Assembly: GCA_008973525.1 (NCBI GenBank) | Contig: WACJ01000269.1 | Span: forward strand, 310,001-374,000 | Source: Stenopsyche tienmushanensis | Lineage: Eukaryota; Arthropoda; Insecta; Trichoptera; Stenopsychidae | DNA: 64,000 bases | Reading direction: 5' to 3' | Shown here: positions 1-11,439 of the stretch, piece after piece | How positions within the stretch are numbered: the stretch's first letter is position 1 | How the letters are laid out: each line of letters begins with the position of its first letter | Position numbers and translations under genes: made by a program | Notes under the pieces: generated by a model | The model's input: the letters and a program-made list of their open reading frames with translations, nothing else | Told to the model about the DNA's origin: nothing | Database searches by the model: none

Positions 1-1176
1 AATCGAACTCGACAGATATTCAAATGAAGCTGGGCGATGACCGCCAAACTGAGTTGCATAAACGTGACGCGTATCCTATATAGCCAGATCACGAAAAAAT
101 GAAAAATACGAGATATAATATATGCCTTTCGAGAGTGACTATATACAAATATTAGAAATCTCCTCTGGATCTGACGCGCAATGCTTCAGATGTCAGGAGT
201 TCAGGTCAGGAAAAATCCCATATCATCATAATATATTAGTGTCTTCGCTCGGCAATTACAGCAACGACAATTTAAAATTTAAATACGTGCATAAAATTAA
301 AAAAGGATAAAATGCCAAAACATAAACTGTATAAAAATAAATACAATAGATCATCTTGTGTCTTTCATGTGTGAAACTACGAGTATAAGGTGGTGTGTAT
401 GCGTTATGTTTGTACGGGTATTTGACTAAAGAGCGTAAGTTTTTATTTATTTTAGTAATAAGTTCATTTTAAGTGAAATATTAGCGGAGGCTTTTTTAGT
501 TTCCTATTTTCCTCTACTTTACTAAATAAAAATATAATTAAAATATTTCAATTTTCTGATCAATATTAGAAGAAAGTAACCAAATATGTAATATCATTTT
601 GTTTTTAACGCATAAAAAAGCAAATATTATAATTCAAAAACTTTAAATCGTAATTACAATCAGTTGGGTCAGCATCAAAAGTGCGATCAGATATTTGTGT
701 CTGAGATTTTAGCGTAATTGTAAAATATGTAAACATTTCTCTGTCATGTCTCGCCTACCATTTTCGATATGATTTTATATGGCGTCCACTCACCGGCTTG
801 CAACAATAGATTTCAGTTAGCCGTTCCAATCGTGCATTTGGTATAAGTTTTCAATAAAAAATATGTACTATTATACGAGCTTTCATTTGTAGAAGTCATC
901 AGTGAAAAAATATATGATCCATAATACAAGCATAACTCGCGTAAATCTTAAAGTCTCCATTATTTCATATTTGATTAATTTCATCCATAGTTTGTAATTA
1001 AAATAAGGTATACAATCCCAAAACTTGAGTTTAAGCAGTTTGCATTGTATAAATATATATATAAGCCAAATGAATTTTTTATATATTATTTTTTATATAA
1101 ATATATTTTTTGCGGCAAAAAAATAAATAAATTGGAAATTGCCAGATCATTGATTGATCAGAAACCAATACTTAGA
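1..1176. other. AT-rich tract without recognisable gene
   Basis: I see no gene here. Short open frames (for example 122-310) are AT-rich, have no recognisable domain and no convincing splice context. There is no clear RNA gene, tandem repeat or transposon end before the MITE at 1179. Confidence 0.5.
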
Positions 1177-1178
1177 TA

Positions 1179-1416
1179 CAGTGGTGCCTCGCATAACGAA
1201 CGCCTCGCACAGCGAACGCTGCACACAGCGAACTTCCTATTCGTTCATTACATGATTCATATAACGAACTTCGCTTCACACAACGAACGATTTTGGACAG
1301 GTTTTTCATGAAACCATTGGCCAAAAAGCGTGCTTTTGCGCGTTTCACATAACGAACTTTTCGCATTACGAACTTGCTCCTGGAACGAATTAAGTTCGTT
1401 GTGTGAGGCACCACTG
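1179..1416. mobile_element. pogo/Tigger-like MITE with TA target duplication
   Basis: The element opens with CAGTGGTGCCTCGC and closes with its near-perfect reverse complement (GTGAGGCACCACTG). It is flanked by TA at 1177-1178 and 1417-1418. The 238 bp interior carries many copies of a CGAAC/GTTCG core (ATAACGAAC, ACAGCGAAC). TIRs starting CAGTGGT.CCTCG with TA duplication are typical of pogo/Tigger-type Tc1/mariner elements. There is no coding capacity, so it is non-autonomous. The frames that cross it on both strands are artefacts of the repeats. Confidence 0.85.
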
Positions 1417-1418
1417 TA

Positions 1419-3004
1419 TTTGAAGTCATGGGCTGTTCATTTGGCCCTGGAAGCTTAAGATTCGCCAAGGACTGCGACAATGCGCGCGTACAGCGCGCAG
1501 ACCAACGCAGCTCCTTTGCTTCAAAAGCCGCTCGAATCGCGAGGAGAGAAGCTAGAGCGGCTAAAGAAGAAGTCTACGACAAAGAAGAAGGTGTCTTGTA
1601 TGGTTCGGGAATTGCTGATTAGTCGAAAAGGTAAATTTTCTACGATTTTTCATCTTAAAAAACTTTAAACGCGTTTTTCTCAAAACGACATTTTTACACC
1701 TGGCGCAGGTGATTTTTAAAAAAATGGCCGAGCGTATCGACTTCAAATTTTAATACGATATTTAGCACCAATTATGGCTATCGTCGGTGCCTCCATGTTG
1801 TTGATATTTTGATCTTAACTTATAATTTCACCTTTTCTCTCTCTTTTACAAACGCCGCATTTTTCTTAATTTTCGATGAAATAAAAAAGTTGAGGTACGG
1901 ACGATAGCACCTAGATTACTAAACTTTTTCGATTTTGTGTTTCAGATCACCAGAGAGCCAAAAGTACCTGCACCAGTCAGAATTTTTTTTTATTTGGTTG
2001 ATTTTTTTTTATAAATAAATAAATCATATTTTGGATTATCAAAAAAAAAAATTTTTCCTTCTTCTTGAATATATCTTTAAGATAAAAAACATTCGTTTAG
2101 TTATATGCAATAGTTTCAGAGAAAAAATATTGAAAATATGCCTTTTCTTACGCGTTCACATTGGAATACCCCCTTAAATATGTAAAGACTATGCTTCCTT
2201 CGCACGAGCTAGTCATTTTTACTTGTTAACACAAATTTTAAAGGAGGTTCCCTGATAGGCAATAGGGGTAACAAGACTGAAAAGATTAGGAACTGCTGCT
2301 CTAATATAAATCCACTTTTCACTCAGGATCGCGTAGCACGTGTAACAAGCTTGTATATCAATAAATGAAACTTAACACTTGATATTGTTTTGCATTAGCA
2401 CACAATGTTCAATGTTTTAATATTTCAATGTTGCATAGCATCTGCTTGTTATTATTTAACTACTTTTGCTGTTGTTGGAGAAACAACACGAACAATTGAT
2501 GTTCGACTCCTAGATACTTATTCGGTTTTTACACGATGTTCGTAACAGAGCGAGATAGTGAATTGTAAGCGAAAAGAAGCGCTTTTTGAAAAATATAGTG
2601 TAGTAATTTATTTGTATTTACTATCATTTAAGTTTTATTTTGATTTTAAATAATGCCTATATATAACACAATAAGTTACACCCATACAGTAAACAAACGT
2701 CAACTTCCCAATCAATGAGAAGAATAGCAAGGACTGCCCCATACCAATCTTATCTTATCAAGAACTTTTATGAAAAAATCTTGGAGCCCAAAGGGTTAAC
2801 ACTTGATATTGTTTTGCATAAGCGTGCGCGTAGCCTTTTCGATCTGAACTGCCTCTTGGACCAACGTTTCATGATGTTTAAGCAAATTTGCCATACGGCG
2901 CCTAAAGATGTTTCAAAAATAATAAATCAAAATTTATCGCACGAACGGCGACACTGGTAATTTGATCAATCGGTGAGGATTCGCGAGATCAAATGAGAAA
3001 CGTT
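1419..3004. other. Intergenic tract with a perfect 24-bp direct repeat
   Basis: No gene recognised. A 24-bp sequence starting TTAACACTTGATATT occurs identically at 2372-2395 and 2796-2819, both times followed by a variant of (A/T)AGC. Around 2280-2300 the text (AGGAACTGCTGCTCTAAT) resembles a decayed hAT end. The 81-residue frame at 2715-2960 overlaps the second repeat and has no recognisable domain. Confidence 0.5.
2372..2819. repeat. 24-bp perfect direct repeat pair (2372-2395, 2796-2819)
   Basis: The two units are identical over 24 bp and lie 424 bp apart. The flanks do not match for long, so these are not convincing LTRs. They could be the edges of a small tandem duplication or the remnant of an insertion. 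Confidence 0.7.
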
Positions 3005-3007
3005 TAA

Positions 3008-3148
3008 GGCCCGATCCACACTATGGTGCCAGTAACGGTTCGATACGATGGTGTGAATATGCTCATTGTTTCTCGTGTAAGAATATTTGATCGGACCGAG
3101 ACCGGAGCGAGATCGAACCGTTACTGGCACCATAGTGTGGATCAGGCC
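3008..3148. mobile_element. PIF/Harbinger-like MITE with TAA duplication
   Basis: This is a 141-bp element with long inverted ends of about 40 bp. The left end starts GGCCCGATCCACACTATGG and the right end is its reverse complement with one or two changes (CCATAGTGTGGATCAGGCC). The 3-bp duplication TAA is present at 3005-3007 and 3149-3151. A GG-start TIR and a TWA duplication fit PIF/Harbinger. It has almost no interior and no coding capacity. Confidence 0.8.
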
Positions 3149-3151
3149 TAA

Positions 3152-5440
3152 ATACGTCAATATCGTTGAAGGACGTAGTAATCTTGCCTTTTATTTCTTA
3201 TTAATCACATTATGAGATATTTATTTATTTAAGCCACCGCTCCATCAAACATGATTTTATTGGAGCACGCATGATACAATTTTGCATTCGCGGTGTAATT
3301 TAAAGAATGAATGGGTTAAATATTAAAGCTGGTCGATTTAAATGTTATTCGCGAAGTGATACGCAAGAGAGAGGGGTATAGCCTGAAGGTTGCAAGATAA
3401 GGCAGAGTCTATTCTATTATAAAGTCCTTCGAGATTTATTAATGCGGTCATTTTTCTGCTACATTTCACTTCGAATTTGTTATTAAAAGATCACAATACT
3501 TTGATTATTTCCCTCTATTTTGAGGCCATTTGAAAGATGAAAAGCGGTAGAAGATAACGAACCGCGCCCTTTCTTAGAGATGAGGAGATCCGTCGTTTAC
3601 TGACGACTGACTTTAAACATAAAAGACTTTAAACATAGAAAACTATAACATGGAAAAAATAATTAAATGGAGATCTTCTATATCGTTTATGTTATTCATT
3701 TTTAAAATAAAGCAGAGAAAACATACTGGCAAGGGTCGTACACTTTATTTTTTATGTATACATTTAGATGCCCAGACCGCATATATACGTTTATATCTGG
3801 GCATAGAACTGATGTCATTTTCCTGTTGTGTCCAATTCTGTGTCCAGTTTTATTTAATTTTAAATCTTTTTTAATTTAAAATATAATATAAATGGAACTT
3901 TTATAATTACGTAAATTCAGTTTAAAACACCATAATATTTGTGTTAATTAGTCTTGTAAGCAATTTTTGTATACATTTGTTTATCCAGAAAATGTGTAGC
4001 TATTAACTAGTTTTTTTTGTCGTCAAAATTTCCTAAATTTATTCGACTCGTTTTATGGGAAATGATGCTTGATCGCAAAATACAATTTTATCGATGTTTT
4101 TAAAACTTCATATTTGTCTCATGACTTGTAAGATTAATTATAAAATAAAATGTATTATGATAATGTATAGTTTATCTATAGAGCACTTGATTGTCGTGCA
4201 GCATAGCTAATACATCGTGCCAAATCAGGGTTTATTGTCCTGGAATGTCTTTATGGAATCAACTTAAGGTACATTTTTTTTACAATCGTCGAACGATTAC
4301 AATCCATTTTTTTAAATGACTTATTGTAATTGAATCTATAAAGACGAAAAACAAGATTTACATCTGTATATTTAATACATCGACTCCTTAACAGTTTAAT
4401 TCCAAAAATTACTAGACCGTATATTTACGCGCTTTAAGAAGACAGGTTATATTTTTCTTCATTGACAAATATATCAACACATTATCACAACTCAAATACC
4501 ACACTTCAGTTATGAAGATATTATGATGACTTCAAGAAAAAAAACACAATTTTCCCATTCCCCATAACTAAATCTTTTTTAAAAATCAAATTATTATTTC
4601 TCCATGGCTTGGTCATGGTTTTTATTTTATCTCTTTAAAATGTTATATTATATAGCTAAATAATCCAAATAATGTAAATAAATCAATTAAGATCATTAAT
4701 GATCAAGCTTGTATAATCAGGGAGGTATTGGCTCTTAGATCACAGCCTCCATTAATAAAAAAAAGAAAAATATATAAAAACATTCCAATAAACTGAATTA
4801 AAATACATTGCAACGCATGCTGGGTATTCGCTAGTAATTAATAAAATATACAAAATATGCAATAATTTTTTACGGACCCTGCTGGAATTCTTTTTTACAG
4901 GCCGCAAAAAGTTTAAAGAAAATCAAAAACGAATAATGCTTTTTGTTGGAAACTGTAAAATATCTGATGCTCAATATTAGTTCGTTTATCTCTATTATAT
5001 TTCTTTTTAAAAAAAATATTTTGCTTAAAAATACCTTATTGATACATTTTCAAAGCTATAGATACGTGTCATATCAATTGTAAGCACAATTTTAGATAAA
5101 CATACAATCTAATCTGATAAGATGTATTTTATCTATAGATAAGAGCATACTAGTCTTACAGTAAACCATTATACATTATTAGGTACCAGTATCTATTGCT
5201 TTGAATTAGTCGTGAAGACATGTTTTAACGATAATCAAAAAATTGAATATCATATTTGTATGAGCCAGAAAATAAGATCTGCAATAAGATTTGTTAGGAT
5301 AAGGCAACTTTGATTGTAAGTATTTTTTTAACACATAAAAAACTATTAATTGCAATGCAATATATGCTCTCCAATTCTTTCATGTACAAACATTTTAGTA
5401 TCACAACGATAATAAAAATATAAATTAAATTACTATTCGG
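3152..5440. other. AT-rich intergenic tract with a hairpin and a Helitron-like end
   Basis: No gene recognised. A 9-bp perfect stem (ATGCCCAGA 3768-3776 / TCTGGGCAT 3796-3804) occurs here. A related half (AATGCCCAAGCCGTATATATAC) is near 26450, so it may be an end of a dispersed element. The 4768-4835 block is shared with 22063-22152 and is listed separately. Confidence 0.5.
4768..4835 (+). mobile_element. Helitron-like 3' end (ends CTAGT)
   Basis: The block CATTCCAATAAACTGAAT followed by GCAACGCATGCTGGGTATTCG and the terminal CTAGT (4831-4835) recurs at 22063-22152 with a few changes. A short GC-rich palindrome just before a terminal CTRRT is the hallmark of Helitron 3' ends. No matching 5' end or Rep/helicase frame was found, so the class is inferred from the tail alone. 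Confidence 0.4.
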
Positions 5441-6300
5441 TGTTTTAGCCCCCTCGTCGTCTCATGGGGCTCGCAATCTTCGTCGCGAAAAACGGGGGCG
5501 TCCGTCCCTCAGTATCGATAGGGCTCCGCAACCTCGATACGGACTCGCAGTATACGACGGAAATCCTATTTTACTTCCGTAAAGGGGGCGGTTATTCATC
5601 TTCGACCGCGCATACGATAACACCGATAAGGAGGATCCTTTAAAATAGAGGGAAACAATTAAACAAATGTGATCTTTAATAAGTAAGTTTATTTGCCATT
5701 CGATACGGCGACGACCACGAGGCAGAGACTTCCAGAGTCGATGCGAAATGTAACGCGAAACTAACTATTTCACGCACTAACTACACGCACGAGGCCCCGC
5801 CTGATGCGCGGAGGTCGCTATTTTCATCGTTGCAACTCAAAAGTCGCGTCGTTCGCACGCGAACCCACGGTTGAGAGCACCTCGACGCGATGCGTGATCG
5901 ACGCGGCGCGGTCCATAGATTATGGTCTCGACCAACAAGTCGCCTGCGTTAAACGACGGAACACGTTTAGGATTTCATTCGTTCGGTGATAGAGATCGAA
6001 ATGAGGCAGGTGCCGTTGATGACCAATGTCAAAAACAATCAGCACATCGTATTTATTAAATTAACACACGGTTGGAGAACCAGTGGCAAGCAAGCGAATG
6101 TACGGGGTACATAGCGAGCGGGTGAAGCGATGGGTGATGCGGCAGTAGATACTTCGTCGAAGCATCTTCTCAACTTCGAAGTTGGTCATCTCCCAGTATT
6201 ATGAGTTAGCAACCAAACTCCGACAGAGAAGGATCTTCACTTTTTCTTCCTGGCGTAATGTCTTTTGTTGTATTGCCAAATCCCGAAATTTGCTTTGGTA
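5440..6300. other. CpG-rich island of unknown function
   Basis: Base composition changes abruptly: the stretch is rich in CG dinucleotides and C/G runs, unlike the surrounding AT-rich DNA. The part at 5444-5640 includes GCCCCCTCGTCG, ACGGGGGCGTCCG and GGGGGCGG. On the minus strand it holds an AATAAA-type site near 5690 and would end GGGGGCTAAAACA, reminiscent of a retroelement LTR. No reverse transcriptase or gag was recognised next to it. A CpG-island promoter is the alternative. The 61-residue frame at 5804-5989 is not convincing. Confidence 0.35.
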
Positions 6301-6691
6301 GTCTTTTTTTGAAAATCTGTCACCCTTTTGACAATCTCCCGCTATTTGGACAGATGTGTTGATATAAGATTTTTAATTTGTTCCCTATTTACTTCACTTT
6401 CGGAAGCAAAATCTCACAACGATGGAAACATTTCTAAAGATCCCGTTTATAAATTCTTCCTCTCCATCACGATTTTATTTCGAAATACAGTTACTTTTTC
6501 GGTCATTGTTAAAATGTCACCTTTTCGTTAAAGTAAACAACTGAGCATACTTACATTTTCAAAAATATCAGCTAAATAACATACTTATCTTCGCTGAAAA
6601 AGTAGACAAGCTGAATTCTGGCAAGTAATCGTAAATCAATAGTATTGATGTCACAAGTGCTTTCTATGTACTTGTCCTTTAAAATGCGCAG

Positions 6692-6850
6692 TTTCACTTT
6701 TACGCGATATCTAATATATTAAATATTATTTGACCGCATTTTGTCTACTTGTAGATCTGTTTGAAAGTGTACTTTATCACGGTGCTACAGAATTGGTAGC
6801 CCTAGAATCACAAGTATAAAAATACAGTGCCGAATTAACGTGTGGTCATT
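6692..6850 (+). promoter_or_regulatory. Conserved upstream block shared by gene copies 1 and 2
   Basis: This block aligns with 12502-12640 upstream of copy 2. Shared words include TTCACTTTTACGC, CGCATTTTGT, GAATTGG.AGCCCTAG and CGAATTAACGTG.GGTCA. It sits about 300-450 bp before the acceptor of copy 1. It may hold the promoter or an untranslated first exon duplicated along with the gene, but no TATA box or initiator can be assigned. An unrelated dispersed repeat is the alternative. Confidence 0.35.
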
Positions 6851-7145
6851 GCAGCAATATGTTTGCTCAACAACACACCCAAACGCTGGCTTCGTCTGAG
6901 CTGGGCATAATAATGGATTGATAAATCTCCCATTTCCCACGTTATGATTTTCTTTTTATTTTTCTCCATTTTTCTCCAATCAAAAATATTCAACCATCTC
7001 AATTTATTACACGATCTACTAAATACCCCTCAAATTGGCAATTATTAAGTGCATATGACTTGATGCTCGTAAAGTTAATGCTGTCGAATAATTTAATATC
7101 GAATAACTATTTTTTTTTCGTTTTTCGTTATACATTCCAGATTTC

Positions 7146-8039
7146 ATGTCTGTGGCCACTACATTTGAATTCTTTGAAAAAATAGCTCCGCAACTTCCAG
7201 ATTCGATCGACGATAAAGATTTGTTTGCCGCCTTCGTTTTTGCTGCCATGTTGGATAGCCATTTTCGCCCTGTCCACACAACTACATCCTCCGAAGATAA
7301 AAATGAAACAAATTTGCAAAATGAAGGGATACTGATGCCAGAGTGTTGGATGGAAAAAAGACCCAACCACTATAGTTGTCATTTTTATCCAGTCGGTTAT
7401 CCAATTTGCACATGTGAATTAATAATAGCAAATTTGGGAGGAATGATGCTTGTTAATTTATTATATACGGGATCACAAAAAGCTTTTACAATGTGTGTGG
7501 TTTCAATAAAGCAGATCATAAGGCTACCAAAATCGGATATATTAAAAGACAAATTTAATTCAACCAGAACCAAAGAGTTTTGGATTGATCTGAGAAATCA
7601 AGTGATAACACCGGGTAGAAGCGAGTTGTTGATTAGTTTCGGAATCCCAGGTGGAAGTCTATTTGGATTACCACTAGAATTACTTAACCAAATTATATAC
7701 AAACTTGATGGTCTAAGTGTCATGCAGTTGTCGAGCACTTGCCGACACTTTAGAGATATAATTGAAAATAATAATCTTTGGAAAATCATGTGTCATAACG
7801 AATATAGAAAATACCATGACCTAGCAAAAAATAAAACAGAGCCAATTAACTGGTTCGAAGAATATAAAATTTGTCATAAAAAGAAATACGAAAGAAAGAG
7901 ACATACAATACAGGTTAATCCTATAGATTATTGTCCGTTTCAACCGAGTTTTTTATTTAATGGACTTCCATGGCATTCCTTCAATTTGTATAATTATGGT
8001 GGTCCACCGACATTTTGCAATGAAGAAGAATTTGATTGA
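7146..8039 (+). CDS. Fbxo7/nutcracker-like protein, FP domain plus F-box (array copy 1)
   Basis: This is a 297-residue protein. Residues about 1-160 look like an FP (Fbxo7/PI31) domain, with HYSCHFYPVGYP matching the strand region of vertebrate Fbxo7. An F-box follows at about 171-216 (LFGLPLELLNQIIYKLDGLS, then LSSTCRHFR and NNLWKIMC), then the family's basic W..Y..CHKKK segment at 234-247 and a 45-residue tail with LPWH. Family knowledge: Fbxo7 recruits substrates to an SCF ubiquitin ligase and binds the proteasome regulator PI31; in flies the orthologue is needed in spermatids. The ubiquitin-like N-terminus of vertebrate Fbxo7 is not present here. A pyrimidine-rich tract and CAG at 7139-7140 make an acceptor 5 bp before the ATG, so a 5' exon is likely. 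A poly(A) signal lies at 8172-8177. Confidence 0.85.
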   Translation: MSVATTFEFFEKIAPQLPDSIDDKDLFAAFVFAAMLDSHFRPVHTTTSSEDKNETNLQNEGILMPECWMEKRPNHYSCHFYPVGYPICTCELIIANLGGMMLVNLLYTGSQKAFTMCVVSIKQIIRLPKSDILKDKFNSTRTKEFWIDLRNQVITPGRSELLISFGIPGGSLFGLPLELLNQIIYKLDGLSVMQLSSTCRHFRDIIENNNLWKIMCHNEYRKYHDLAKNKTEPINWFEEYKICHKKKYERKRHTIQVNPIDYCPFQPSFLFNGLPWHSFNLYNYGGPPTFCNEEEFD

Positions 8040-8171
8040 ATGTTTCATATTGGACGGAGCACTTACAAATTTCCTGCGGAGTACCGGATAAGAAGCACTG
8101 TTTAAGGTTTTCACATTTCATTTTTTAATAGAACCATACCCATTATTTTTAAATATATGGCTGGATATGGC

Positions 8172-8177
8172 AATAAA
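8172..8177 (+). terminator. Poly(A) signal AATAAA for copy 1
   Basis: AATAAA occurs about 130 bp after the stop codon, in the context CAATAAATGTG. Copy 4 has a very similar context (AAATAAATGTGG at 31409), which supports a shared 3' end. Confidence 0.5.
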
Positions 8178-8485
8178 TGTGTATATGTCAAACGCGTATA
8201 TGTTCCCATTAGTTTGTATTTGGAGATGAAAGACTAAATTTTCTCATATTTTAAGCAATAATATTTTTTTTAATTTTACTTTTAGTGACGCTTATAGCCC
8301 TATGATAGGCTACCGACAACGCTTGCTGCCATTTTCGCCTGTCCTGGGCCTCCCCCTTTGAAGAAGTACTACTGGGATCTCATTTTAACGATATTTGTTT
8401 CTAAATACTGAAATTCAAAAATATTCCTTTAGGTTTGATTGTTATTAATATTATTGTGAAGCAGTACTGTCATCTTTTTGGTGAA

Positions 8486-8800
8486 TTAAAACGAACGTTT
8501 CTCTTTTAATTTTCGATGTAAAACTTCTAACTGCCTACAAAAAACTTGTGCAGTTATAATTTCTTCCAATTTAATTAATCCATAATGAATCATTCCCTGC
8601 AAATCCCACCATATGCACAAAATAATCAATTTTATTGTCAATCCGGGCTTAGGCGTTGGAATTGGGAATTCTTTCTGAGAAAGCGTAAATGTATTATCGC
8701 AAATGACGTGGGTCGCAGTTTTGGCGATAACTTCTCGATTTTTTGGCTTAGACTCGATTGGGGATTTTATTGCGTTGTCAAAATTCGATGGTCGTCTCAT
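8486..8800 (-). pseudogene. mariner transposase fragment
   Basis: The minus-strand frame contains KPGLTIKLIILCIWWDLQG followed by IHYGLIKLEEIITAQVFCRQ. This is the region between the first and second catalytic aspartates of mariner transposases (usual form ILCIWWD..G..HYELL...T). Both the HTH part and the third-aspartate part are missing, and no TIR was found. It is an isolated, non-functional piece lying 450 bp downstream of copy 1. Confidence 0.75.
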
Positions 8801-9399
8801 GCTATATTCATCCCTTTTAAGCTTTTATGGCTTGATTTAAATTTCTGGAACCAACATTGGCATCTCCGGACTATTACCACTTCAACGAATGTGGATTTAG
8901 TTAGTTTCGGATTTGGAAATTTTACCCTTAACAATAAAATAACTTACAAATATGTTTCAATCCGTGTCTGGACACAAACCGAGTTCAAACATAAGATCTC
9001 AAAATCCGCGAGTATTATACTTTTCGATACCCCCAATATTTACAACTATACTAAAAAATAGTCTAACAAAATAGTTCCGCTAAATATTTTATCATTTTAT
9101 TTATCATTTTGCAATAAAAAATTCAACTGACATCAATGAAATATTAATTGTGGCTTTAATTAAAATTATGTAATATTATAATCCCGGCTGCTCTAGGGTA
9201 ATTTGCTAGTCAACGCGATATGATACTCTATTGCATACGTTTCCAACCTGTTTCGGGTTACGACCCCTATTTATAAGTCATATGACCCGCGATCCCGATG
9301 CAATTGCAAATGGCATTTTAAATAAGGCGATTAATAAAAAACAACGAAAATAGTTTTATTAGTATGTAGTTGCACGTACTACATTTAATAAAATGAGGG

Positions 9400-9830
9400 C
9401 TTTCTTCTGTGATGTCAAACTACGACAAAGAATGGTCAAATGCTACATATGGTCAGCTCATCTGTATGGCTGTGAAACATGGAATCTGAAAGGGAACATT
9501 ATGAATCGGCTATAAGCATTCGAAATGTGGATACACAGAAGAATGCTTCGTATACCATGGACCGACATGATCACCAACATAGACGTACTTAGGAGAGCCA
9601 GAACCAAGAGAGAGCTGCTGACAAAAATTAAAAGGAGAAGGATATCATATCTGGGTCATGTGCGAGGAATGCGAGGAAATAAATATCATCTTCTTTGATT
9701 GATACTGGAGGGCAAGTTAGAGGGAATACGAGGAGTTGGTAGGAAGCAAATGAGAATTAGAAAGTGGACCGGGATAAGAAGAGTGGACGAACTCTTCGCC
9801 AACGTCGAGGGGACTTGACATGGTACAGAA
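9400..9830 (+). pseudogene. Non-LTR retrotransposon ORF C-terminal fragment (nested)
   Basis: Plus-strand frames read, with a stop and frameshifts, as the C-terminal tail of an endonuclease/reverse-transcriptase polyprotein: YGCETWNLKGNIMNRL, EMWIHRRMLRIPWTDMIT, RTKRELLTKIKRRRISYLGH, then LEGKLEGIRGVGRKQMRIRK. This tail is typical of RTE-like or related insect LINEs. The catalytic reverse-transcriptase core is absent. The same tail occurs at 27300-27510. It interrupts the hAT at 9234-11195. Confidence 0.7.
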
Positions 9831-9888
9831 AGAAATATATATTTTTTAAAATCATGTTTAATAATTAATTTAATGCGATGGTTGTAAT

Positions 9889-11051
9889 TTAATTAACCAA
9901 CTTATAAATTCGCGGGTGAGTTTTTGTGTTAACAAACAACCTCATGTCATTCTCAACGTGTAATTTCTTTCTTTCCATTATTTTTAAACGAAGAAGGATT
10001 GAAAATTCACTCTCGCAGAGATATGTAGATAAAAATGGAACTAAACCGCCAAAGGCAAGCATCGTCACATTTGGGTGTGAATGATACATACCACACCAGA
10101 ATCATTCCAAGAGCACAAGAATTCATATTGTAATTCATCGGAAACGCTGGCCAAATCGAGGGAAGCAAATAATGGATTTCGTGTCAATGAAGTTCATTTT
10201 TAAGAGATCAAAGATGCCCAATAATTTCCTCCTTTAGATATTTCACCTTTAGATTCATCTACCATACTGTAGAGTTTCTTAAACACGGCAACATTTACGA
10301 TTTTTATCGGCGAATCAAGTACTTCTTGCGGAGGAGTTGGAAGAATCTTACTGTCAAGGTTATACTGGTTAATCACGAAGGAGATTCCCCTTGCTTGGGG
10401 AGCTACTTATTTTTTTTTTTCTTCTAAGAGTCCGATTTTGACCCAAATATAGATGGTGCACCATTTGTACAAACCCCACAGACGTTTTTCCACTTTAATT
10501 CTCCAGTCTCAAAAAACGTATTTTACTCCATAATATATTCACAATTTGTAGTAGTTTCAAGTTCACTACTAAATAGAAACTCTTCTTTGATATCATCTGA
10601 ATTAATATATATCATGAAGACAAACAGACGAGCTTACGTCTGTTGATTCATCGACATGAAAAGAAAACATTGATTTCACAAAACAACCCTGATTTCATTC
10701 AAAATCTACTCTTTGACATCTACAGACAGTTCTGATTAGTACGCTGCTGAGTAGTATTATTAGACAGGGATATTCTTTGTATCTTTACTTTACTGGAATC
10801 TCCAAGAATTAATTTCACCACCTTCAACATACAGGATTTGATGAGCTTTTCTCCAATTGTGTAAGGTTTTTTTGCTTGGCTATTTCTAATGCGACTTCAT
10901 ATGATGCTTGCGATGATGATCTATGCTTGCTTGCTGAAAACTTTCTGTTTGTTTGAGTGTGACGTTTGGGTTTTGATGATTTTATACTCATGACTGAAAA
11001 CAACTTACTGCACAATACATATTGTGGTTTATCTACTCCATTGATAGTCAA
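9889..11051 (-). pseudogene. hAT transposase remnant, ZBED5-like
   Basis: The N-terminal part (10824-11051) reads NGVDKPQYVLCSKLFSVMSI, then SSSQASYEVALEIAKQKNLT, which matches the BED-finger and following region of ZBED5-type hAT transposases. The C-terminal end (9889-10089) reads LVPFLSTYLCESEFSILLRL then KKLHVENDMRLFV, the hAT dimerisation region. The middle is broken by stops and shifts. Only decay products are expected. Confidence 0.8.
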
Positions 11052-11439
11052 TTTAATAAAGTCAAATTTCAGATATTATTATGAATATTAAGGTTTTTAT
11101 TTTCTTATTAAAATATAAATTGCATTAGGGACATATTTTTGGTTGACTGTAAAAGATGGAAAACTCACAGAAAACCCACCGGTTGGAAACATATGCTCTA
11201 TTGATAATCATTCTTTCAATATTTTGCAATATTTGACTTTGGAATGTTTATAATACTATCTGTTGATAAATATTTGTATGAAAAAAAAGAACGAATTTAT
11301 GCAACAGAGGTGCCCTAATTAAAGGGATATTGGGTGTGTGAATAAATTCCTGCCGTTTCACCACCTCTGTCGTGTAAATTAATTCTCAGAGGTGCCTACA
11401 AAAGAAAGCTTAATTGAAGAAATAATTGCAAAAATGAAA

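Larger units (their letters stand above)
9234..11195 (-). mobile_element. Complete-ended hAT (ZBED5-like) transposon with 8-bp duplication
   Basis: The ends are inverted: CATACGTTTCCAACC at the left and GGTTGGAAACATATG at the right. Both sides carry the same 8-bp flank CTCTATTG (9226-9233 and 11196-11203), as expected of hAT insertion. The 1962-bp interior encodes decayed hAT transposase on the minus strand (9889-11051). Part of a LINE lies inside it (about 9400-9830), so the LINE piece came later. The transposase has several stops, so the copy is dead. Confidence 0.85.

Noticed and set aside
1045..1480. Open frames on both strands across 1045-1480
   Set aside because: They cross the pogo-like MITE and are made by its repeated CGAAC words.
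5640..5720. LTR retrotransposon call for the 5.4-6.3 kb island
   Set aside because: TG..CA ends and a 5-bp duplication could not be established, and no gag/pol coding is present. Kept only as a possibility.
7019..7382. Minus-strand frames over copy 1 (115 and 84 residues)
   Set aside because: Antisense shadows of the F-box gene. Similar shadows at 7598-7789, 23437-23646 and 30172-30357 were rejected for the same reason.
8585..9061. 158-residue plus-strand frame
   Set aside because: Antisense to the mariner fragment for much of its length; the rest has no features.
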